Shown here: one piece after another, positions 1 to 7,764 of the stretch
Layout of the letters: each line of letters starts with the position of its first letter
Numbering within the stretch: position 1 is the first letter of the stretch
NCBI GenBank assembly: GCA_002314675.1
Contig: DCGZ01000091.1
Location: 43,819 to 57,387 of the forward strand
DNA length: 13,569 nucleotides
Source of the DNA: Fibrobacter sp. UBA1765
GTDB lineage: Bacteria; Fibrobacterota; Fibrobacteria; Fibrobacterales; Fibrobacteraceae
Direction: 5' to 3'
Made by a program: the position numbers and the translations under genes
Notes under the pieces: generated by a model
What the model saw: the letters and a program-made list of their open reading frames with translations, nothing else
Databases searched by the model: none
Told to the model about the DNA's origin: nothing

Positions 1-30
1 CGTTCGCTATGCTCACTTTGAGGTATTTAA

Positions 31-51
31 GATGCAAGAGCCAGATGCAAG
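31..51 (+). repeat. GATGCAAGAGCC module, copy 1 (copy 2 at 13525-13545)
   Basis: A 21-bp word beginning GATGCAAGAGCCAGAT is repeated in the same orientation at 13525-13545 with a single difference (G versus A at the 17th base). Both copies are in non-coding spacers more than 13 kb apart. A weaker relative, GACGCAAGATACAAG, follows the uvrA stop at 5462. This points to a dispersed intergenic repeat family. Confidence 0.6.
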
Positions 52-85
52 AACGCGCACGAAGTAAGCTGTACATACGTAAGGT

Positions 86-104
86 CCCTGAGCTTGTCGA
101 AGGG
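86..104. repeat. CCCTGAGCTTGTCGAAGGG imperfect palindrome
   Basis: The 19-bp sequence has CCCT and AGGG ends and matches a motif that I recall as a frequent intergenic repeat in many unrelated bacterial genomes. It appears once in this window. Its role is unknown; it may be a REP-like element. Identification rests on memory of the motif, not on a search. Confidence 0.45.
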
Positions 105-235
105 CTTAAGTTCACTTGGCGAACGAGCAGCACTATGGCGATCCATGAAATTGTAAATAACAAAACCCTAATCTCTAGAACCTAGTTTCTAACCTCTAAA
201 GCACTGAAAATCAACACTCACTAAATCCTAAAATT

Positions 236-3200
236 ATGACTCGTTCCGTAGAAATTCGCGATGCGCGTGAACACAACCTAAAGCATGTAAGCCTCAGCAT
301 TCCTCGTGATTCCATTGTGGTGGTTACGGGTGTTTCGGGCAGTGGAAAATCTAGCCTTGCTTTTGACACGGTCTTTGAAGAAGGGCAACGCCGCTTTGTA
401 GATTCGCTTTCTGCGTATGCTCGCCAGTTTATAGGAACAATGAAGCGCCCAGATGTAGAAAGCGTCATGGGCATTTCGCCGACAATTTCGATTGATCAAA
501 AGACGGTGAACCGTAACCCGCGTTCAACGGTCGGCACCGTTGTCGAAATCATGGACCATTACAGGCTTCTGTTTGCGCGCCTTGGCGAAGCCCGTTGCCC
601 CAAATGCGGCAGGGCTATTGAAGCGCAGTCATCTGACCATATCGTAGAAAACTTGTATTACGATTATGAAAATGCTCCAGTCATAATTTTAGCGCCAATA
701 GTGCAGGAACGTAAGGGTGAATATCGAAAGGAACTGGAAGAACTCAAGGAAGAGGGCTTTGTTCGTGTCCGTGTCGATGGCAAAATATACCGCACCGAAG
801 AAGTTCCGCAACTAGTGCGCTACGAAAAGCACACAATCGAAATTGTAATCGACCGAATCAAGCTCGAAAAGAAGAATGTATCGCGTGTCCGTGAATCGGT
901 CGAGGCTGCTCTTAAAAAGACCGAAGGCAAGGTTGTCGCATTCTTGATAGATCTTGACGGCAGTGAAAAGTACATTGTTCAAGGTACGGAACGCGCTTGC
1001 GTAAAATGCGGAATTTCTATACCGGAACTTGAACCAAGATTCTTTTCGTTCAACGATAAGCAGGGCCAGTGCGAAAGTTGCAAGGGCCTTGGCGAAAGCT
1101 TTGTATTTGACCCGGGCCTGATCGTACCTGACGAAAGCTTGTCTTTGAATGCAGGTGCTCTAGCTTGCCAAAAGAAGGATGGCGATGTCATATTCACGGA
1201 CTTTGGCTGGCGTAATTTGCGTCGCATTGCCGAAGAAATGAAGTTCAAGATGACGACTCCGTGGAAGGACTTGACGACAGCGCAAAAGAATGCCGTCTTG
1301 TACGGAACTCCGTCGGGGAGCGAACGTGGCGTAATTCCCTTGATGCAGGAACTTTGGGACATGTGGCACATTGTGCATTTCCGCAAGTTCATGCAGATTG
1401 GTGTTTGCCCAGATTGCAAGGGTTCACGCTTGAATCCTGTTGCAAATGCGGTGCGTTTTCATGGTCACGGCATTCAGGAACTGAGTTCCTGGAGCGTTGA
1501 AAAATCAGCAGACTTTTTTGATAAGCTAAAGCTTTCTGAAAAGGAAAAGCTGATTGGTAGGGAAATTTTCAAGGAGATTCGTGGCCGCCTTGGCTTTTTG
1601 CGTTCCGTTGGGCTTGGCTACTTGACTTTAGATCGTGGCGCTGCAACTTTAAGCGGTGGTGAAGCGCAGCGAATTCGCTTGGCCGCTGCAGTGGGTGCAG
1701 GGCTTCAAGGCGTGCTGTACGTGCTTGATGAACCGAGTATCGGCTTGCATTCTCGAGACAATGAAAAAATGCTTGAAATGCTTGAAAAGCTCCGCTGCCA
1801 GGGCAATAGCCTTTTGATTGTAGAGCACGATGAAGAAACGATGCGCAAGGCTGATTATGTGATTGATGTTGGCCCTGGCGCAGGCGTAAACGGTGGTGAA
1901 ATCATAGCGGCAGGTCCTGTTACGGAACTTGAAAACAATCCGTCGTCGCTTACGGGCGCATACTTGAGCGGTCGCAAGAATATCGAAATCCCGAAGGCCC
2001 GTAAAAAAGTTACCAAGGAAACGAAAATGTTAAAGGTTGTTGGCGCACGTGAACACAACCTTAAGAACTTGAGTGTCGAAATTCCTTTGGACGGAACCTT
2101 TACCGTTGTAACTGGCGTTTCTGGCAGCGGCAAGAGTACACTTGTAAACCATATTCTGCGCCGTGAACTTGCAAGGCATTTCTTTGGAACTGATGAACCT
2201 GCCGCAGATTTTGATCGCTTGGAAGGTATCGAAAACATAGACAAGGTTATTGAAATCGACCAGACTCCGATTGGCCGCACTCCACGTTCAAACCCTGCTA
2301 CATATACAAAGGTCTTTGATGATATTCGTGATTTATTTGCTAGCCTCCCTTTGTCTAAGGCTCGTGGCTACAGCAAGAGCCGCTTTAGCTTTAACGTGCA
2401 AGGTGGCCGCTGCGAAGCTTGTGAAGGTGCCGGCGTAAAGACCGTTGATTTGCATATTTTGCCAAGTGTAGATGTCGTTTGTGATGTTTGCGATGGCAAG
2501 CGCTTTAACGAAGCTACGCTAGACGTCTATTTTAAGGGCAAGAACATCAATGATGTGCTGAATTTAAGCATTGATGATGCGTGCGAATTTTTCAAGGATA
2601 TTCCAAAGATTTCAAAGCCGCTAGAAGTTTTGAAGGAAGTCGGGCTTGGCTACTTGACACTTGGTCAACCTTCTACGACGCTTAGTGGTGGCGAGGCGCA
2701 ACGCGTAAAGATCAGTTCTGAACTTCGTCGCCCAGGTACTGGCAAAACTTTGTACTTGCTTGACGAACCGACGACTGGCCTTCACTTTGAAGATATACAT
2801 CGCCTGCTTGATTGCTTGAATCGTTTGCGTGAACTCGGCAACAGCGTTGTTGTAATCGAGCATAACCTTGACGTGATTAAGTGTGCCGACTGGATTATCG
2901 ATCTTGGCCCAGATGCCGGTGATGCTGGCGGTAAGCTCATTGTCGCTGGCACTCCAGAAAAGGTGGCGAAGTGTGCAAAGTCCATTACCGGCAAATATCT
3001 TGCGCCTGTCTTGAATGGTGAACATTCCAGTGCAAAGCCTTTCAAGCATCCTGTTGCCGGTAAGGATTACTCCTTGGATATTGAAGTTCACGGAGCTCGC
3101 AAGCATAATCTTAAAAATATCGATGTTACCATACCGCGCCACAAGATGACTGTCATTACGGGCGTTTCTGGCAGTGGCAAATCTAGCCTTGCCTTTGACA

Positions 3201-5461
3201 CGCTCTTTGCCGAAGGCCAGCGTCGCTTTGTAGAAACCCTCAGTACTTACGCAAGGCGATTCCTTGGACGCTTGGACCGTGGAAGCATTGATCGCATTGA
3301 CGGCCTTGCTCCTGCAATTGCTATTGACCAGGGGAGTGCAAGCCGTAGCCCGCGTAGTACCGTTGCAACGCTTACAGAAATCTACGACTACTTTAGAATC
3401 TTGTGGGCTCGTGCGGGCCAGTTACATTGCCTAGAATGTGGCAAGCCGGTTTCTTCGCATAGCGTAGCCGCCATCGTTGCAGAAACATTCCAAAAGAATC
3501 TCGGCAAGGAAGTAGATGTATTGGCTCCAATTGACCCTAAAAAGGCAAAGACTTTGGAACAGGTTCTTGTGGACCGTGGCTATCGAAAGATCCTTGCAAA
3601 GAACAATTGGATAACGCCTGCGGAACTTGCAGAAGCTGTGGGCCCGTTCTATGCCTTAACGGATCATTTGACTGTAAACGACAAGAATGCTCCGCGACTT
3701 GCCGAAGCCTTGGAACGCGCTTACCGCGATGGCGAAGGTCGCCTGTTTGTTCGCAATGCCGAAGGCTTTATGACGGCGTATTCTGAGCTGCCGGGTTGCC
3801 CGGAATGTGGCTGGTATCTGCCAGCTCCGCTAGACCCGAAGAACTTCAGCTTTAACACGCACTGGGGCGCTTGCCCTCGCTGCTTTGGCATTGGCGTAGA
3901 CCGTCTAGGCCATGTTTGCCCAGAGTGTAACGGCGATCGCCTAAAGCGTGAATACAGGCTTGTTGAAATTGGCGGCAAGAACATTATCGCAGCAAGTAGA
4001 ATGAGCATTGCCGAAGCTCGCGATTGGTTTGCTTCCTTGAAATTCGGCAAGGATCGCGAAAATGTTGCAGCTCCGCTTTTAAAGGAAATCATTGGTCGCC
4101 TTGACTTTTTGATTGGTGTCGGTCTTGGCTACCTTGGCCTTGATAGAACTGGCGATACCTTGAGTGGCGGCGAAGCGCAGCGCATTAGACTTTCTGGCCA
4201 AATTGGTAGCGGTCTAGAAGGTGTCATGTACGTGCTCGATGAACCGACCGTAGGCTTGCACCAGAGCGACACGCAAAAGCTTTTGCAAACGCTTTACCAC
4301 TTGCGTGATCTTGGAAACACGCTTGTAATTGTAGAGCACGATGTCGAAATGATGCGTGCCGCAGACCATATCGTTGACCTTGGCCCTGCAGCGGGTGAGT
4401 TTGGCGGTGAGGTCGTTGCCGAAGGAACCCCTGCGGAACTTTCAGAGAAGGCCGCAAGCGATAAGTTCCCGCAGAGCGCAACAGTTCCTTACCTGAATGG
4501 CAATGTGCCCATGGTAAATCCGGAAGGCATTGCAAATGTCGCTGATGCCAAGGAATTTTACCAGTTCGATCATTTGAAGGCTCACAACCTTAAGGATTTG
4601 TCTGTCAAGATTCCAAAGGGCTTTATAACAACTGTCTGCGGTGTTTCTGGTAGTGGCAAGAGTTCCCTTGTAATGGATGAGGTCTTTGAACGCCTAGAAA
4701 AACAGTTTGCCGCTCGTGGTCGTAAAAAGGTTACAGGAACGGTCAAGTATGTAGACCAGTCGCCGCTTGGCGGCACTCCACGTTCAACGCCAGCTAGCTA
4801 TTGCGAAATCCTTGATCCAATCCGCAAGCTGTTTGCAAAACTTGAACTGTCTAAGCTAAAGGGCTTTGCTCCGAACAGGTTCAGCTACAACTGCGGTGCT
4901 GGCCGTTGTCCAGTTTGTGAAGGCCGTGGCGCAATTTCAGTTGAAATGCACTTCCTTTCGGATGTCTGGGAAGTTTGCGAAGAATGTGGCGGCAAGCGCT
5001 TCAACAAGGAAACCTTGGAAGTCAAGTTCAAGGGCAAGTCCATAGCCGACGTTCTGGATATGCAAATCAAGGAAGCCCTGGAATTCTTCAAGGACCAGCC
5101 AAAGATCCGCAAGCCGTTGGAGCCTCTTGTAGATGTCGGCCTCGGTTATTTGCGACTTGGGCAAAGCGTTACGACTTTGAGCGGTGGCGAATCGCAGCGC
5201 TTAAAGCTTGCTGCTGAACTTAGCGGTAATGTCGGTGAAAATTCCGTGTACTTGCTCGATGAACCTACGAGCGGCTTGCATTTAAGGGATATCCAGATTC
5301 TTTGGAACTTGATTCGCAAACTTCAGGCACGAGGTGCAACGATCGTGATCGTGGAACACCATCCAGATATCATTCGCTTGTCTGACTGGTTGATTGAACT
5401 TGGCCCATGCGGTGGTGCCGATGGCGGCCACTTGTTAAAGATGGGTGTGAATTCAATATAA
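236..5461 (+). CDS. uvrA: Fused double-length UvrA, excinuclease ABC subunit A
   Basis: UvrA finds bulky DNA lesions and loads UvrB in nucleotide excision repair, normally as a homodimer of about 940-residue chains. Here two copies form one 1741-residue chain, joined near residues 922-945. All four ATPase sites look intact: Walker A GVSGSGKS at about 32, 627, 976 and 1469, and ABC signatures SGGEAQ or SGGESQ at about 473, 817, 1310 and 1649, each followed by LDEP and GLH. Zinc-finger CxxC pairs are present in both copies (C255/C258 with C279/C282; C726/C729 with C749/C752; C1188/C1191 with C1213/C1216; C1558/C1561 with C1581/C1584). The N-terminal copy has the UvrB-contact-like RKGE at 159-162 and an insertion domain at about 287-388. 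The C-terminal copy lacks the RKGE and has only 11 residues between C1216 and C1228. Fused double UvrA is known in Chlamydiae. The start is fixed by the family-typical VEIRDAREHNLK beginning at residue 5. No Shine-Dalgarno sequence is visible. Confidence 0.95.
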   Translation: MTRSVEIRDAREHNLKHVSLSIPRDSIVVVTGVSGSGKSSLAFDTVFEEGQRRFVDSLSAYARQFIGTMKRPDVESVMGISPTISIDQKTVNRNPRSTVGTVVEIMDHYRLLFARLGEARCPKCGRAIEAQSSDHIVENLYYDYENAPVIILAPIVQERKGEYRKELEELKEEGFVRVRVDGKIYRTEEVPQLVRYEKHTIEIVIDRIKLEKKNVSRVRESVEAALKKTEGKVVAFLIDLDGSEKYIVQGTERACVKCGISIPELEPRFFSFNDKQGQCESCKGLGESFVFDPGLIVPDESLSLNAGALACQKKDGDVIFTDFGWRNLRRIAEEMKFKMTTPWKDLTTAQKNAVLYGTPSGSERGVIPLMQELWDMWHIVHFRKFMQIGVCPDCKGSRLNPVANAVRFHGHGIQELSSWSVEKSADFFDKLKLSEKEKLIGREIFKEIRGRLGFLRSVGLGYLTLDRGAATLSGGEAQRIRLAAAVGAGLQGVLYVLDEPSIGLHSRDNEKMLEMLEKLRCQGNSLLIVEHDEETMRKADYVIDVGPGAGVNGGEIIAAGPVTELENNPSSLTGAYLSGRKNIEIPKARKKVTKETKMLKVVGAREHNLKNLSVEIPLDGTFTVVTGVSGSGKSTLVNHILRRELARHFFGTDEPAADFDRLEGIENIDKVIEIDQTPIGRTPRSNPATYTKVFDDIRDLFASLPLSKARGYSKSRFSFNVQGGRCEACEGAGVKTVDLHILPSVDVVCDVCDGKRFNEATLDVYFKGKNINDVLNLSIDDACEFFKDIPKISKPLEVLKEVGLGYLTLGQPSTTLSGGEAQRVKISSELRRPGTGKTLYLLDEPTTGLHFEDIHRLLDCLNRLRELGNSVVVIEHNLDVIKCADWIIDLGPDAGDAGGKLIVAGTPEKVAKCAKSITGKYLAPVLNGEHSSAKPFKHPVAGKDYSLDIEVHGARKHNLKNIDVTIPRHKMTVITGVSGSGKSSLAFDTLFAEGQRRFVETLSTYARRFLGRLDRGSIDRIDGLAPAIAIDQGSASRSPRSTVATLTEIYDYFRILWARAGQLHCLECGKPVSSHSVAAIVAETFQKNLGKEVDVLAPIDPKKAKTLEQVLVDRGYRKILAKNNWITPAELAEAVGPFYALTDHLTVNDKNAPRLAEALERAYRDGEGRLFVRNAEGFMTAYSELPGCPECGWYLPAPLDPKNFSFNTHWGACPRCFGIGVDRLGHVCPECNGDRLKREYRLVEIGGKNIIAASRMSIAEARDWFASLKFGKDRENVAAPLLKEIIGRLDFLIGVGLGYLGLDRTGDTLSGGEAQRIRLSGQIGSGLEGVMYVLDEPTVGLHQSDTQKLLQTLYHLRDLGNTLVIVEHDVEMMRAADHIVDLGPAAGEFGGEVVAEGTPAELSEKAASDKFPQSATVPYLNGNVPMVNPEGIANVADAKEFYQFDHLKAHNLKDLSVKIPKGFITTVCGVSGSGKSSLVMDEVFERLEKQFAARGRKKVTGTVKYVDQSPLGGTPRSTPASYCEILDPIRKLFAKLELSKLKGFAPNRFSYNCGAGRCPVCEGRGAISVEMHFLSDVWEVCEECGGKRFNKETLEVKFKGKSIADVLDMQIKEALEFFKDQPKIRKPLEPLVDVGLGYLRLGQSVTTLSGGESQRLKLAAELSGNVGENSVYLLDEPTSGLHLRDIQILWNLIRKLQARGATIVIVEHHPDIIRLSDWLIELGPCGGADGGHLLKMGVNSI

Positions 5462-5601
5462 GACGCAAGATACAAGACAGAGGGGACTGGAGTCAGGTCG
5501 CACCTTTGGTGCTTGAGGCGTGAGGTCGTTTGTTACGCTCACTTTGAGGTGTGGGGTCGGCGCTTGCGCGACCTGGGTTCCCTAGAATGTTGAAATGAAA
5601 A
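5462..5601. repeat. Convergent spacer made of dispersed repeat modules and small hairpins
   Basis: This spacer lies between the converging ends of uvrA and holA. A 22-bp module at 5493-5514 (TCAGGTCGCACC, then TTTGGTGCTT) recurs with one mismatch at 13548-13569. CTCACTTTGAGGT at 5538-5550 also occurs at 13-25. GAGGGGACTGGAGTCAG near 5481-5497 has a relative at 6609-6625. Small hairpins can form from GCACC/GGTGC (5500-5512) and from GGTCG/CGACC (5555-5573). None is followed by a T-run, so no clear intrinsic terminator is seen for either gene. Confidence 0.55.
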
Positions 5602-6588
5602 TTACCTTGGTGGAATCACCAGGGTAGAAAGCGCAAGCTCTTGCGCAATCTTTGAAGTAATCTTGCCGTTCTTGAAATCATAATCGAGTTCGGCAAGTCT
5701 CTTGATTAAACGGCAAAGAAGCGGGGTTCCCCAGTTGCGGGCGCGCTTTGGCTCGTTATTCTTTTTTGTAAAGATAAATTCGTTGATGCCAAGCTCCTTG
5801 GCAATCTCGCTCGGAGACATTCCCTTGTCGAGCATGGAGCTTGTGTGCAAAAGCTGCACCGCGTAACTGAACAGCGTAGAAACAATCTGGACACCTTCAA
5901 CGTTGCGGTCAACCATGAGTTCATGAAGCTTTAGAACGTATGCACGTGCGTCGCGGTCGCCGAACGAATCCTTGATTTCGTACGGCGACATTTCGCGCTG
6001 AGGCACAATGATGTTGCGAACTAGTTCTTCAGTGAAAGCTGGTGCCTCGGGCGCGAACAGCTGAACTTTTTCAAGTTCAGCCGCGACGCAAGCCGTATCC
6101 GTACCAATTGCATCTGCAAGGTAACGGCATGCGCCTGGTTCAATGTTCTTTCCAAAGTGGCTTCTGCAAAGGTCAAGAATCCACTTTTCCATTTCCCAAG
6201 GCTTTGGAACTTCAAACTTTTGAATGTCGGCCCCGGCCTTTTTAAGCGCCTTTCCAAGTTCCGAAGTCAAAAGCAGTTTTTCAAATTCCAAAAGCAACGA
6301 ACAATCCGGTTTGCCTTCAAGCCATTTGGCGAGCGCCTTCGTATCAGCCGCCTTCATTGCGTCTGCACGCCGCACAACAACCGTTTGCGAATCCGACATG
6401 GCGAACATGTCGATGGAATCGCAGGACTGCATAATTTCGCTTGCAATGGACGGAATGTTCGTGTCTGTCGCATACAGAATCTTACGCGCCAAGGGGTCGT
6501 CCTTGCGCGCACCAAGCGTACTCGCCAGAAAACTATCGATTTTCTGGTTCTTGCTAAAAAGGTCAGATCCTACGAGAGCGACAATCAT
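5602..6588 (-). CDS. holA: DNA polymerase III subunit delta (clamp-loader delta)
   Basis: HolA is the clamp-loader subunit that opens the sliding beta clamp so that it can be loaded onto primed DNA. The 328-residue product has the family's usual length of about 330-350. Its pattern fits the family: an N-terminal region resembling an inactive AAA+ fold (VALVGSDLF), then ALAKWLEGKPDCSLLLEFE, then PKPWEMEKWILDLCRSHFGK, and a helical C-terminal collar region with LFSYAVQLLH and a late LIKRLAELDYDFKNGKI stretch. The last of these matches the usual ending of delta subunits (L..L...D...K.G). The start is the ATG complementary to 6586-6588; no strong Shine-Dalgarno sequence precedes it. HolA diverges strongly between phyla, so the call rests on overall architecture and a few motifs. 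Confidence 0.8.
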   Translation of the reverse strand: MIVALVGSDLFSKNQKIDSFLASTLGARKDDPLARKILYATDTNIPSIASEIMQSCDSIDMFAMSDSQTVVVRRADAMKAADTKALAKWLEGKPDCSLLLEFEKLLLTSELGKALKKAGADIQKFEVPKPWEMEKWILDLCRSHFGKNIEPGACRYLADAIGTDTACVAAELEKVQLFAPEAPAFTEELVRNIIVPQREMSPYEIKDSFGDRDARAYVLKLHELMVDRNVEGVQIVSTLFSYAVQLLHTSSMLDKGMSPSEIAKELGINEFIFTKKNNEPKRARNWGTPLLCRLIKRLAELDYDFKNGKITSKIAQELALSTLVIPPR

Positions 6589-6761
6589 GATTCAGAGAAT
6601 AGAATTGACAGGGGACAGGAGTCAGTCGGCTGTAGTCTGTCGACTGAATTGTAACTTATCATGTCGTTGCGAGCGCAGCATGGCAACCTAGGGCCACGTT
6701 CTGGGGCATATCGCATTGCTCGTGATGACACATTGCAATTACAGCTTCTGTCGCGAAGCCC
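6589..6761. repeat. holA-greA spacer with REP-like inverted repeat
   Basis: The spacer contains GACAGGGGACAGGAGTCAG at 6607-6625, related to the module after uvrA. A small stem CAGTCG/CGACTG lies at 6623-6646. A longer imperfect inverted repeat has TGTCGTTGCGAGCGCAGC at about 6662-6679 facing GCATTGCTCGTGATGACA at about 6714-6731. The arms resemble the GTCATTGCGAGC-type palindromic repeat seen between genes in many bacteria. A half-copy of the same type (TTTGCGAGCGTAGCGAAGC) is at 7595-7613. No gene is apparent. Confidence 0.45.
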
Positions 6762-7226
6762 TTACTTGTAGTCGATGACCTCAAGCTTGTTTATGCCCTT
6801 CGGAGTTGTGTATTCCACAACGTCGCCACGGGTCTTGCCGATGAGAGCGGAACCGAGCGGGCTCTTGAAGCTGATCTTGCCGTTAAACACGTCAACGCCT
6901 TCCGGGCTCACGAGCTGGTAAACCTTCTCCTTCTTGGTCTTCAAGTCCTTGACGGTAACTGTAGCACCGAACTTGATTGTTTCGGAATTTGCGTCAAAGG
7001 CGACCACGACCGCGTTTGCAATCTGCTCTTCGAGCTGCGGCAGGCGAAGGTCAATGTGTGCAAGCATTTCCTTGGCTGCATGGTATTCTGCGTTTTCGCT
7101 AAGGTCGCCCTGCTTGCGGGCTTCTTCCATTTCATCCACAACGCGTGGACGGTCAACTTTCTTAAGCTTATTGTATTCTGCTACGAGCTGGTCGTAGGTT
7201 TCTTGAGTAACGGGTGTTTTTGCCAT
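6762..7226 (-). CDS. greA: Transcription elongation factor GreA
   Basis: GreA enters the secondary channel of RNA polymerase and stimulates cleavage of backtracked RNA, rescuing stalled complexes. The 154-residue product is near the normal 155-160. The N-terminal antiparallel coiled coil occupies about residues 8-77 and carries the tip motif GDLSENAEY. Its acidic D41 and E44 match the two residues that act at the active site in E. coli GreA. The C-terminal FKBP-like domain has SPLGSALIGKTRGDVVEYTTP. The ATG at 7226 was chosen because the family usually begins just before a T.E...L motif, here MAKTPVTQETYDQL. An in-frame TTG at 7259 would add 11 residues without family support. The gene is on the same strand as holA but 173 bp from it, across a repeat, so co-transcription is uncertain. 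Confidence 0.95.
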   Translation of the reverse strand: MAKTPVTQETYDQLVAEYNKLKKVDRPRVVDEMEEARKQGDLSENAEYHAAKEMLAHIDLRLPQLEEQIANAVVVAFDANSETIKFGATVTVKDLKTKKEKVYQLVSPEGVDVFNGKISFKSPLGSALIGKTRGDVVEYTTPKGINKLEVIDYK

Positions 7227-7257
7227 AGGCCACAAAGATATTAATTTTTCGTGCCCC

Positions 7258-7286
7258 AAAATGTAAGGTCAAAAGGCAAGGTGCAA
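7258..7286 (-). promoter_or_regulatory. Possible greA promoter
   Basis: On the minus strand, TTGCAC (complement of 7281-7286) and CATTTT (complement of 7258-7263) are separated by 17 bp. They would give a leader of about 25 nt. The spacing matches the better promoter of the GH5 gene (TTGACT, 17 bp, TATTTT). An alternative -35, TTGACC, lies at 7268-7273. This is a pattern match only. Confidence 0.35.
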
Positions 7287-7385
7287 ATTTAACGCCTTCG
7301 CGATAACTTGTCGTCTTTTCGCGGCTCTTCTGTGTGGTGCGCGCGTACGATTTTTGCAAACCACCTCGTTTGAGCGTCATTGCTG

Positions 7386-7596
7386 GCATTCCCCCCGGGT
7401 CACTGCGACAGCTCCCGTGCGTTCCCCCGCGTCGCTGCGACAGTCCCCATGCATTCCCCCGCGTCACTGCGACAGCCCCCGTGCGTTCCCTCGAGTCGCT
7501 GCGACAGTCCCCATGCGTTCCCCCGCGTCGCTGCGACAGTTCCCATGCATTCCCCCGCGTCGCGACGGCAGCTCCCATGCGTTCCCTCCGTGTCTT
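7386..7596. repeat. 32-bp tandem repeat array, six units plus a partial
   Basis: GCGACAG-anchored units begin at 7405, 7437, 7469, 7501 and 7533 with an exact 32-bp period. A diverged sixth starts at 7565 and a partial unit precedes at 7386-7404. Each unit runs GCGACAG, a C-rich run, ATGCGTTC or ATGCATTC, another C-run, then GCGTCGCT or GCGTCACT. At unit junctions GTCGCTGCGAC is an 11-bp palindrome with a one-base centre, and GTCACTGCGAC is its variant. Units differ at only a few positions. There are no unique spacers, so this is not a CRISPR array. The C-runs make the minus strand G-rich. Confidence 0.85.
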
Positions 7597-7639
7597 TGCG
7601 AGCGTAGCGAAGCAATCCAGGCAGTCTCATTGAGCTTGT

Positions 7640-7713
7640 GGGGGAGGTTTCCCCCTCGCTCGCACTCCGTTGCTCGCTACCCCTTCTAGCGGGGCCTCAA
7701 ACGCCGGCCCCGC
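7640..7713. other. GC-rich block with two hairpins
   Basis: GGGGGA (7640-7645) pairs with TCCCCC (7650-7655) across a four-base loop. GCGGGGCC (7689-7696) pairs perfectly with GGCCCCGC (7706-7713) across nine bases. A short T-run does not follow either hairpin, so they are not classic terminators. They separate the tandem array from the AT-rich zone. Confidence 0.5.
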
Positions 7714-7764
7714 AACGCCCCGCTTATTAATTAGCGCTTCGCGATTGAAAAAAGATGCCGTTTC

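Larger units (their letters stand above)
1..235. other. Gene-free spacer upstream of uvrA, built from dispersed repeat modules
   Basis: No credible gene lies here. The stretch carries several short modules that recur elsewhere in the window or resemble widespread bacterial intergenic repeats. These are CTCACTTTGAGGT at 13-25 (again at 5538-5550), a 21-bp GATGCAAGAGCC-type module at 31-51 (again at 13525-13545), a CCCTGAGCTTGTCGAAGGG element at 86-104, and a CCTA-rich block at about 163-230 that resembles 13452-13497. I found no convincing -35/-10 pair or Shine-Dalgarno sequence for uvrA, so its promoter could not be placed. Confidence 0.6.

Noticed and set aside
329..3240. Near-identical nucleotide stretches at 326-400 and 3158-3235 as a mobile repeat
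   Set aside because: They encode the same Walker A region in the two UvrA copies and are explained by the gene duplication and conserved protein sequence.
7227..7259. TTG start extending greA to 7259
   Set aside because: It adds 11 residues not typical of GreA and overlaps the likely promoter region. The ATG at 7226 gives the usual N-terminus.
7386..7596. CRISPR array
   Set aside because: The units abut with no unique spacers between them, and no cas gene is present.
7168..7689. Several overlapping open frames on both strands across the 32-bp repeats
   Set aside because: They exist because a 32-bp period cycles all three frames through the same stop-free sequence. Products are low-complexity repeats without a ribosome binding site, and some run into greA.
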